Assembly (NCBI GenBank): GCA_036560485.1
Contig: DATBRC010000053.1
Coordinates: forward strand, 151,381 to 215,380
DNA: 64,000 bases
Origin: DATBRC01 sp036560485
GTDB lineage: Bacteria; Pseudomonadota; Gammaproteobacteria; Burkholderiales; Burkholderiaceae_D
Direction: 5' to 3'
The notes below the pieces were generated by a model. That model worked only from the letters and a program-made list of their open reading frames with translations, did not search any database and was not told where the DNA came from. Below, in pieces: positions 25,125 through 33,300 of the stretch. Made by a program: the position numbers and the translations under genes. Position 1 is the stretch's first letter. The number at the start of each line of letters is the position of its first letter.

Positions 25125-26000
25125 TCAAACAGTGGAATGGGGCGGTCCGGCCTTGGATGAATTTGATTCATCAGTATCCGTTTCTTCATCAGATTCACGC
25201 GCCCAAAAGTAGCGATCCGGCACCAGTTTTCCCATGCCTAATCGTTGGGCATTGGCAATCGACGCAATCGTAAATTCCTGTGCTTCAAAGACTGCTTCAG
25301 GTACGTCCAGTCCGTTTGCCAACAGCGCTGCAATGGTCGCTGACAAAGTTGTGCCGGCTCCGCTAAATGTTCCTGATATGCGTTGCCAATTGTCTTGCCG
25401 CACCACGCCGGATTCATTGAATAGTGTGTTGGAAACATCGTGTATGTCGCATGGCGTACCTGTCACGAATAAATATTCGCAGCCGAGTTCGAGGACACGC
25501 ATTGCGTCCAGCGTCAAAGTATCGTCACTCGAAGGCTCACGCCAGGTCTCAGCCAGACGTGCCAACTCGACCGCAGACAATACCATGACTGTTGTTTGCG
25601 GAATGAGCAACTCGCGCATGGCGATTAACATGTCTTCGCTATCCGGGCCTTGGTCTGAAATGGATGAAATAAATGGATCAAGGATCAATGGAATGTCGGG
25701 ATAGTCGGAAACGATTTCCGCGATGGCGGATACACTTTCGATACTGCCGACCACGCCTACCTTGAAAGCCGAGACCGGCATGTCTTCGAGCACGACACGC
25801 GCTTGATCGGCGACCCAATCGGCATCGATCACCTGCATGTCCTCAACGTGTGTGGTGTCGCCAATCAAGATGGACGTAATGACTGATAAACCATGGCAAC
25901 CCATGGCGGCAAAGGCAGCAAGGTCGGCTTGAATGCCAGTGGCAGCGACCGGGTCGGAGGCGCCAAAGGTCAAAATTAGTGGAGAAGTTTGGTTTTGCAC
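25125..26000 (-). CDS. thiD: ThiD-family kinase, divergent (hydroxymethylpyrimidine kinase-like)
   Basis: A 291-residue ribokinase-fold protein of the ThiD family, whose standard members phosphorylate HMP and HMP-phosphate for thiamine synthesis. The N-terminal loop reads ILTFGASDPVAATGIQADL instead of AGSDPSGGAGIQADL. The anion-hole motif is GAGTTLS, with T217 where ThiD has the catalytic Cys of GTGCTLS. The C-terminal 25 residues are acidic and Ser-rich. These changes suggest altered catalysis or another substrate, although the family is clear. It forms a unit with hemL and is divergent from rubredoxin. Confidence 0.75.
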   Translation of the reverse strand: MQNQTSPLILTFGASDPVAATGIQADLAAFAAMGCHGLSVITSILIGDTTHVEDMQVIDADWVADQARVVLEDMPVSAFKVGVVGSIESVSAIAEIVSDYPDIPLILDPFISSISDQGPDSEDMLIAMRELLIPQTTVMVLSAVELARLAETWREPSSDDTLTLDAMRVLELGCEYLFVTGTPCDIHDVSNTLFNESGVVRQDNWQRISGTFSGAGTTLSATIAALLANGLDVPEAVFEAQEFTIASIANAQRLGMGKLVPDRYFWARESDEETDTDESNSSKAGPPHSTV

Positions 26001-26056
26001 GGTGGGTAGATTATGATAGCTGACTTTGCATTTTACTTGATTGAAGGGCAGTTAAA

Positions 26057-26245
26057 GTGAGTAATCAGACATCAGAAGAATTCAAGACGTGGATGTGCTT
26101 GATTTGTGGATGGGTATATGACGAAGCGGCAGGTTTACCGGATGAAGGTATTGCTCCCGGCACACGCTGGGCTGATGTACCGATGAACTGGACCTGTCCG
26201 GAATGTGGTGCGCGCAAGGAGGATTTTGAGATGGTGACCATTTAA
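26057..26245 (+). CDS. Rubredoxin
   Basis: A 62-residue electron carrier with a single Fe(SCys)4 centre: MCLICGWVYDEAAG and WTCPECGARKEDFE provide the two C-x2-C pairs. It starts with GTG 26057. It usually passes electrons to oxygenases or peroxide/superoxide reductases; its partner here is unknown. Placement divergent from thiD/hemL and upstream of the pil chemosensory genes is common in related betaproteobacteria. Confidence 0.93.
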   Translation: MSNQTSEEFKTWMCLICGWVYDEAAGLPDEGIAPGTRWADVPMNWTCPECGARKEDFEMVTI

Positions 26246-26403
26246 CAGCACTGTAAAAGAGTGTGTCGTTGCTGTTGTTTTTTAGGTATTTTTTTTGCAG
26301 AAAAACCACGCCAATGGGAATCTCTGCTATTACGTTGTTCTAAAGCATCTTGCTTTTTGTTACAGTGGGGTCGTATATTGAACGAAGTTAACGAGACAAC
26401 GCC

Positions 26404-26805
26404 ATGACAACAGAACTGGATAATGTCAATCTCAAGATTATGGTGATTGACGACAGTAGTACAATTCGGCGGTCCGCAGAGATTTTTTTGGGGCAAGCAG
26501 GTTATCAAGTGGTCCTCGCAGAGGATGGATTCGATGCGCTTGCCAAAATGAATGATCACAAACCCGCGCTGATTTTCTGCGACATTTTGATGCCGAGGTT
26601 GGACGGTTATCAGACCTGCGCACTGATCAAGAAGAGTGCGAAATTTCATGCGACGCCAGTTATCATGCTGTCCTCGAAAGATGGTTTATTTGACAGGGCG
26701 CGTGGCGCAATGGTTGGTTCGGATGCTTATCTCACCAAACCGTTTACCAAAGACAGCCTGCTTAAAACCGTGCGCGAATACACAGCTCAAGCGCTTTCCA
26801 AGTAA
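26404..26805 (+). CDS. pilG: Twitching-motility response regulator PilG
   Basis: A 133-residue stand-alone receiver domain of the CheY type. It shows MVIDDSSTIRRSAEIFL (acidic pocket), the phosphoacceptor strand LIFCDILMPRLDG, IMLSSKDG and the conserved lysine in DAYLTKPF. It is a target of the ChpA kinase and promotes type IV pilus extension and polarity. It is the first gene of the pilG-pilH-pilI-pilJ-chpA operon. Confidence 0.93.
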   Translation: MTTELDNVNLKIMVIDDSSTIRRSAEIFLGQAGYQVVLAEDGFDALAKMNDHKPALIFCDILMPRLDGYQTCALIKKSAKFHATPVIMLSSKDGLFDRARGAMVGSDAYLTKPFTKDSLLKTVREYTAQALSK

Positions 26806-26829
26806 TTTTTTTGAACTGAAGGTTTAAAG

Positions 26830-27195
26830 ATGGCCATACAGAAAATTCTAATCGTAGATGACTCTCCTACCGAGCGTTATTTCTTGACCGATATCCTTGT
26901 CAAAAACGGTTTTTCCGTTTCTACTGCCGAAAATGGTGAAGACGCGCTGCTCAAGATCAAGGCTGACAAGCCACAATTGATCTTGATGGACGTTGTCATG
27001 CCGGGGCAAAATGGTTTTCAAATCACGCGTGCCATTTCACGCGATCCTGACACACAGGATGTGCCTATCATCATCTGCACCAGTAAAAATCAGGAAACAG
27101 ACCGTATCTGGGGTCTGCGCCAAGGTGCGCGTGACTATATTGTCAAACCAGTGGATCCTAAGGAACTGCTGGCAAAAATTGCTGCGCTTGGATAA
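26830..27195 (+). CDS. pilH: Twitching-motility response regulator PilH
   Basis: A 121-residue receiver domain: ILIVDDSPTERYFLTDIL, the phosphoacceptor LILMDVVMPGQNGFQ, IICTSK and DYIVKPVDPKELL. PilH counteracts PilG and influences pilus retraction in the Pil-Chp pathway. It lies 24 bases after pilG with AAGGTTTAAAG as a plausible ribosome site. Confidence 0.93.
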   Translation: MAIQKILIVDDSPTERYFLTDILVKNGFSVSTAENGEDALLKIKADKPQLILMDVVMPGQNGFQITRAISRDPDTQDVPIIICTSKNQETDRIWGLRQGARDYIVKPVDPKELLAKIAALG

Positions 27196-27204
27196 TTGTC
27201 TCTC

Positions 27205-27780
27205 ATGACCCAGCCCACTTCGGATCTCAAGCCGGAAAGAACGTTCAAAAAGCCGGACGTAGGTGCACGCCGCACACGTTTGCGTGAATTTCAGGCAAAC
27301 CTGGTTGAGCGAATGCAAGCTGCGCGCAGTGGTGCGGATACACGCACCAGTCAGCTCGGGGTCATGATTGGTCAAACTCGTTGGTTATTGAATCTGCAGG
27401 AAGCGGGTGAAATCGTTTCGGTAGGGACGATTACGAAGGTTCCATTGACGCAGGATTGGTTTCTGGGACTGACTAATATCCGCGGCAATTTGATCAGTGT
27501 GGTCGATCTGGCTCGTTTTCGTGGGCATGCTCCATCCCAAATCGATAAAGGAAGCCGCATTGTCGCATTTGCCCCTTCACTCTCGTTTAACAGTGGTTTG
27601 CTGGTTTCGCGCGTCTTGGGTCTTCATCACGTTTCAGAAATGAAGCCTCACAAAAATGACATGGGTGAGGCAACACCGTGGGCAGCACAAAGTTATGTCG
27701 ATAAGGAATCTCAGGTTTGGACTGAACTAAACCTTTCGTTGGTTGTGCAAGATCCACAGTTTTTGCATGTTAGTTTATGA
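27205..27780 (+). CDS. pilI: CheW-like adaptor PilI
   Basis: A 191-residue CheW-domain adaptor that couples the receptor PilJ to the kinase ChpA. CheW landmarks are LGVMIGQTRWLLNL, VGTITKVPLTQDWFLGLTNI and GNLISVVDLARF. ATG 27205 is chosen over an in-frame TTG at 27196 that directly abuts the pilH stop; neither has a strong Shine-Dalgarno, so the start is uncertain by three residues. Confidence 0.9.
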   Translation: MTQPTSDLKPERTFKKPDVGARRTRLREFQANLVERMQAARSGADTRTSQLGVMIGQTRWLLNLQEAGEIVSVGTITKVPLTQDWFLGLTNIRGNLISVVDLARFRGHAPSQIDKGSRIVAFAPSLSFNSGLLVSRVLGLHHVSEMKPHKNDMGEATPWAAQSYVDKESQVWTELNLSLVVQDPQFLHVSL

Positions 27781-27789
27781 GTATGAGCC

Positions 27790-27809
27790 GCCAAGTTATG
27801 TAACTTGGC
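27790..27809 (+). other. Perfect stem-loop between pilI and pilJ
   Basis: GCCAAGTT (27790-27797) and AACTTGGC (27802-27809) pair perfectly around ATGT in the 59-base spacer. No U-tract follows. It may regulate or protect the distal message; this role is inferred. Confidence 0.5.
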
Positions 27810-27839
27810 AGTACCGAAATTGGAATTAGGAGACTCAGT

Positions 27840-30128
27840 ATGGCGTTTAAACTACCGTTCTTTTCCAAAGGCAACAAGGAAGAACTTGCTGGGAAAAAGG
27901 GGGTGTCCGAGCGCAGTGCCGGCATGTCCAAAGGGGCAGATAAGGGGCACTCTATGTCCAAGACTATAGGCGGCCATACGGACACAATTAGCCAAGACGC
28001 GACGTTCATTGGCGACGTACTCCAAAAAAGCGGTGACATTCGCCTGCCCTTGATTGGCAAATTGCCATTGCAAGAGCAGATCCGGATTTTATCGCTTTTG
28101 CTCGGTGGTTCATTTATCTTGGGAATTACATTCGTTCTGTTGAATTCCGCCCATTCAGAGCTAACTTCTACGCGGACGCAGATCGCCGGTAACGCGCTGA
28201 TGCACTCGCAGCGTATTGGTAAGGCAACGCCAAACGCGATTCAGGGTAACGTTAAAGCTTTCGATCAGTTGCAGGACAGCCGTAAAAAACTCAATGACGA
28301 TTTATCGGTCTTGATGCAGGGCGGAAATTATGAAGGGCATGATATTAGTGCGCCGAATGCCGCCATGACAGAGATTCTTGTCGATACGCAGAAAGCATGG
28401 GCGAGTTCCGATAAGGCGGCGGAGACGGTTATCAAGCTGAAGACTGAGTTGACAGGCTTTGGCGCCACGCTGGAGAAGATGAATGAGTTGTCGCCTACTT
28501 TGGGCGAGCTAACCGATCAAATCGTAACGTTGAAGTTGCAAAGCGGGGCAACACAAACTGAAATCGCTGCGGCGAACAAGCTATCCGTGTTGAATCAACG
28601 GCTCAGTAAGAGTGCCAACGAGTTTCTTACCTCCGATGGTGTGAATCCGGAAACAGCATTTTTGTTGGGTAAAGATGCGAATACTTTCCGCGACATTATT
28701 GAAGGCTTCTTGAATGGTAGTGAAACATTGCATTTATCTGCATCCAAAGATGCGGACACTCGTCAGACCTTGACCGAATTGCAGAAATCATTTGCAGAAT
28801 ACCTGAAATCAGTGACAGGGATTTTGAGTAATTTGCAGAATTTTATTGCTGCAAAACAGGCTGAGCAATTGATCTTTACCGAAAATGAAGCTCTCAAAGG
28901 GAAATTAACAGATTTACAGGCCAAGTACCGTGCTGAACAAGATACGTTTAGCTTGTCGTTCTGGCTGATGGTGGCATGCGCAATTCTTGCTGTGATCGCT
29001 GCATTGGGTTTTGCGATTGTTTTGCTGCAGGACGGTCGTAATCGTACCAAGGAAGCTGATCTACGTCGCCAAGAAGCTGAAGCGCAACGGTTGCAAGCGC
29101 AGCAGCACGAAGAAGAAGCCAAGAACGCAAACGATCAAAACCAGGCAGCTATTTTGCGCTTGATGAACGAATTGCAGGAAGTGGCGGACGGAGACTTGAC
29201 GGTGCAAGCAACGGTGTCGGAAGACATTACCGGCGCGATCGCCGACTCGGTTAACTACACGGTGGAAGAGTTGCGCGGTCTGGTAGGTCGTGTGACGAAT
29301 ACGGCGGAGCAAGTTACTTCGGCGTCCAATACAGCACAAAATATTTCGAACGGATTGCTCGCAGCGTCGCAGAAGCAATCACGCGAAATTCAAGAAACCG
29401 GTCAAGCGGTGTTGGATATGGCGGTGCAAATTACCGACGTGTCCAAATCAGCGAACGAATCGGCAGACGTTGCGCGTCAGTCAGTGACGGCGGCGGAAGA
29501 AGGTTCGAAAGCGGTGGAAAACGCGATCAAGGGTATGAACGAGATCCGCGAACAAATCCAGGAAACGTCGAAACGAATCAAGCGATTGGGTGAGTCGTCG
29601 CAAGAGATTGGTGAAATTACCGAGCTGATTTCCGACATTACCGAACAAACCAACGTACTGGCGCTGAACGCTGCAATTCAGGCGGCATCCGCCGGTGAAG
29701 CGGGGCGCGGATTCTCGGTGGTTGCGGAAGAGGTGCAGCGACTGGCGGAACGTTCCGGTGAAGCGACCAAGCAGATTGGTGCGCTGGTTCGTACCATTCA
29801 AACAGATACGCACGATGCGGTCGCCGCTATGGAAAAATCAACGCAGGGTGTGGTCGAGGGAGCGAAACTGTCAGATGCTGCCGGTGCTGCGCTGTCGGAT
29901 ATCCGGCGCGTGTCGAATCTTTTGGCAGAACTGATTCAGGGTATTTCGGCAGCGACCGAACAGCAGGCAACATCTGCTAACGGCGTCGCGCAGAATATCC
30001 AAAATATTTTGTCGGTAACAGAACAAACACAACAAGGTACCCAACAAACCGCACATTCAATTCGCGAGTTGTCGAGGTTGGCAGAAGAACTCAAGAGTTC
30101 AGTATCCCGCTTCCGCGTATCTAACTGA
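27840..30128 (+). CDS. pilJ: Type IV pilus chemoreceptor PilJ (methyl-accepting chemotaxis protein)
   Basis: A 762-residue membrane chemoreceptor. A cytoplasmic N-terminal extension of about 80 residues precedes the first membrane segment (about 81-103). A large periplasmic region with type IV pili methyl-accepting helices follows, then the second membrane segment (about 373-396), a coiled-coil Arg/Glu/Gln linker, a HAMP-like part and the signalling domain. The conserved hairpin tip reads EEVQRLAERSGEATKQIG. It senses pilus-related input and controls ChpA through PilI. AGGAG precedes the ATG. Confidence 0.93.
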   Translation: MAFKLPFFSKGNKEELAGKKGVSERSAGMSKGADKGHSMSKTIGGHTDTISQDATFIGDVLQKSGDIRLPLIGKLPLQEQIRILSLLLGGSFILGITFVLLNSAHSELTSTRTQIAGNALMHSQRIGKATPNAIQGNVKAFDQLQDSRKKLNDDLSVLMQGGNYEGHDISAPNAAMTEILVDTQKAWASSDKAAETVIKLKTELTGFGATLEKMNELSPTLGELTDQIVTLKLQSGATQTEIAAANKLSVLNQRLSKSANEFLTSDGVNPETAFLLGKDANTFRDIIEGFLNGSETLHLSASKDADTRQTLTELQKSFAEYLKSVTGILSNLQNFIAAKQAEQLIFTENEALKGKLTDLQAKYRAEQDTFSLSFWLMVACAILAVIAALGFAIVLLQDGRNRTKEADLRRQEAEAQRLQAQQHEEEAKNANDQNQAAILRLMNELQEVADGDLTVQATVSEDITGAIADSVNYTVEELRGLVGRVTNTAEQVTSASNTAQNISNGLLAASQKQSREIQETGQAVLDMAVQITDVSKSANESADVARQSVTAAEEGSKAVENAIKGMNEIREQIQETSKRIKRLGESSQEIGEITELISDITEQTNVLALNAAIQAASAGEAGRGFSVVAEEVQRLAERSGEATKQIGALVRTIQTDTHDAVAAMEKSTQGVVEGAKLSDAAGAALSDIRRVSNLLAELIQGISAATEQQATSANGVAQNIQNILSVTEQTQQGTQQTAHSIRELSRLAEELKSSVSRFRVSN

Positions 30129-30156
30129 TAGCACGGTAATTGGCTGCATACGTATT

Positions 30157-30175
30157 GCGCCAATATTGATGGCGC
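30157..30175 (+). other. Small inverted repeat after pilJ
   Basis: GCGCCA and TGGCGC form a perfect 6-bp inverted repeat around seven bases, 29 bases after the pilJ stop. A second imperfect hairpin (CGACC-A-GGAAA with TTTCC-A-GGTCG, 30187-30217) follows. Neither has a U-run of terminator quality. Confidence 0.35.
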
Positions 30176-30220
30176 TTGTATTGATTCGACCAGGAAAGGG
30201 TTTTATTTTCCAGGTCGCCG

Positions 30221-30260
30221 TTCTCACCCTCTACCTCTGGGAGAGGGCCGGGGTGAGGGG
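30221..30260. repeat. REP-like extragenic palindrome between pilJ and chpA
   Basis: CTCACCC (30223-30229) pairs with GGGTGAG (30251-30257), and an inner CCTCT/AGAGG pairing includes the CTCTGGGAGAGGG core. The wording matches a GC-rich palindrome type scattered between genes in many proteobacteria. A genome-wide copy count is needed to confirm that it is repeated here. Confidence 0.5.
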
Positions 30261-30354
30261 ATCCGGTTTAAATTGGTTCGTTCCGGATCTTTAGTGATGC
30301 ATAGTGATGAGCCGCAGTCACGGCTTGCCACTTTTTGATCTACGCGAGGTAGTC

Positions 30355-33300
30355 ATGACCACCCCTTCTTCCACCTTGCCGCAAGGTGTCCGGGACAACT
30401 TCGATGCCGGGTCACTCTCTTGGGTGATGGTTGAGATTCGTGAAGCGCTCAATCGTTCAAAATCAGCGCTGATTGACGCCATTCCGCAAGATGATGAAGC
30501 GCAATTAACAGGCTTGCGTCTTGCCAAGACTTATTTACACCAAGCGCATGGCGCTTTGCAGATTGTCGATATTGATGGCGTTGCTATCATTACCGAGACC
30601 GTCGAAGACCTTTTGGACCGCATGGAGTCGGGGCAAATCAAGCTGTCGCAGGAAATTGCACAAACGATAGAGGCTGCTTATCAAGCGCTGGTTGAATATC
30701 TGGAGGAATTGCTTACAGGTGTTCCTCATCAGCCTGTCCGCTTGTTCCCCTATTACAGATCATTGCTGGAAGTGCGCGGCGCGGAAAGAATTCATCCGGC
30801 CGATTTGTTTTTCCCGAATTTGGCGATCCGGCCGCAATTACCTGTAGCGACATCAGAATCGCGCAATGTTGACTATGCCAATTTGCGTCAACGTTATGAG
30901 AGAGCACTGCTGCCATTTTTGAAGCAAACCGATTCAGCACAAGAATTGGCCAATGCAAAAGTCATGAGTGCCATCATTGCCAATGTTGAAGGCGCACAAA
31001 CCAATCCGCAGTCACGTAGTTTCTGGTGGGTGTTGCATGTCTTTGCAGATGCAGTCAAAACCGGTCAGGTACGCAATGAGCGCTATGTTAAGCAGCTGTT
31101 TGCCCGCATCAATCTGCAAATCCGGCGTCTAAGCGAAGGCTCATCCAGTATCGCTGAACGACTATTGCGCGATGCCTTGTTTTTTATTGCCCGCGTAGAG
31201 CATCCATCGGACAGCGCATTGCAAATTCGCAGCGCTTATCAGTTGGATGGCTTGGTTCCGCTTGATTACGATAAAAAACGTTATGGTCAAATAGACGCAA
31301 GCGCATTAGCACATGCTAAAGAGCGGCTCTCAAATGCGAAAAACACGTGGAACCGTATCACCTCGGGCGATGCGACATTAGTCGATGCTTTCAGCGCTGA
31401 GATGCAAGGCTTGGCTGGTGTGGGCGCAAAACTGGGCTCCCCGTCTTTATCCAAATTATTACTTGAATTGAATGGCATCACGCGTCACGCTGCGCCTTCT
31501 CAAGGCAATGCAGGACTTGGATTGGAGATGGCGACGAGTTTGTTGTTCGTCGAAAATGCATTAAACCATATCAGTCATTTACCGGAGAATTTTTCCGATA
31601 TGGCCGATGCCTTGTCAGCAAGGTTGTTGGCGATCGTGTCGGGAGAGACACCGGCTGAATCGGCGCAGTGGCTCGACGATATGTCGCGCGAAGCGCAACA
31701 GCGACAAACAATCCTGGTGTTGGCAGTTGAGATGCAAGCGAGCTTAAGGCAGATTGAAAAAATGCTCGATGAGTATTTCAGAGATCCGACGCAACGTGCG
31801 GATCTCACGCAAATCGGACAAATTCTGCATCAAATCGGTGGCGGCTTATCGATTCTTGATCAGGAAGATGCGATGCGTGCGGTACAGGATACGCAAGCGA
31901 CAGTGCAGCGTTTTGCCGAAGCTGCTCCAGACGCGCCAATAGAGCAAGATGAATTCCAGCGCGTCGCGCAAAATGTGGGCGCATTGAGTTTTTTCATTGA
32001 AACATTACAACTTCATGCGGATGGTGCCAGAAACCGCTTTTCATTTGATGATAAGTCACGCATTTTCCATGCGAAGTTATTAGAAAAAAAAATAGCACAT
32101 GATGTTGCGCCGCAATATAGCAAGGTGTTTTCCGCATCGGTAGAAGCGCGAAATACCGATTCATTATCTTTCAATACTGCGGAATCGAAGCTGCCTTCGG
32201 TTGAAGATGAGCTTCACGATCATCAGCAACATTCAGCCGAATTAGCGATTTCGCTTGCTGCAGAGCCGGACAATCTGTCCTTGCAGGATCAACTCAAGGA
32301 ATCGCTTGAGCAAGTGCGATTGGATGCGACCCTGGTTGACGATCAGGATGCGAATGATCGTGCACAGGCTGCCATCAATCTCTTGGACAAACCGGGATTT
32401 GTGGCGTCGCAGGAAAGCATGGCGGATATCGTCGCAGCCAACGCCCACACTCCAGCTTCAGCGCCTACGGCAAAAGCCGCGATTGCAGAACCGGTAACGG
32501 ATGAAGCGATTGATGCCGAATTATTGGAGATCTTCCTGTCCGAGGCAGTTGAAGTGTTGGATTGTGTGAAACAGACGCTCCCGCTTTCTCAAAATGAACC
32601 ACACAATCAAGATCATCTGACGACGTTACGCAGATCATTCCATACGCTCAAGGGTAGCGGTCGCATGGTTGGGTTGTTCGCGTTTGGCGAGGCGGCTTGG
32701 GGGATCGAACAAGTTCTCAATCTTCGGTTGTCCGAGGCAAGCGGTGGCGATGCCAATCTTTATGCTTTATTGGATAAAGCAGTTGAGGTATTAAGTGCTT
32801 GGGTCGCCGATTTGCAGGCACAAGGGACTTCGGCTTGTACCTCACCGGCACTGGTTGCAGCAGCAGAGCGAGTAAAAGCTGGCCAGGCATTCAGCTATGT
32901 TGAAGAAGAAGCGCCTGTGCCGGCCAACGAAGTATCTGATCTGGCTGATATTGAGGCCGAATCTGAAGCAGGCCAGGATCATGCCGATTTGCTACAAGCA
33001 GATGAAGTGAATTTGTCCGATGATGAAATGGCCGCGTTCGGTCAGGAACAACATGCTGAAGAAATCGTTGCCGAGCAAACGCAACCTGCACCGGTGGCAG
33101 AGGTAATCGATTTCCCGGAAATGCGCTCTAGCGTGCAACAAGATGATAATGTCAAGCGTATCGGTGATTTGGAAATCAGTGTCCCATTGCATAACATCTA
33201 CATGGCAGAGACAGATGAGCTGATCAGACACTTGGCTTTGGATGTTGCCGAATGGCGTCACGAGCCAGATCGACCCGTCAATATACAAGCGGTACATGCT

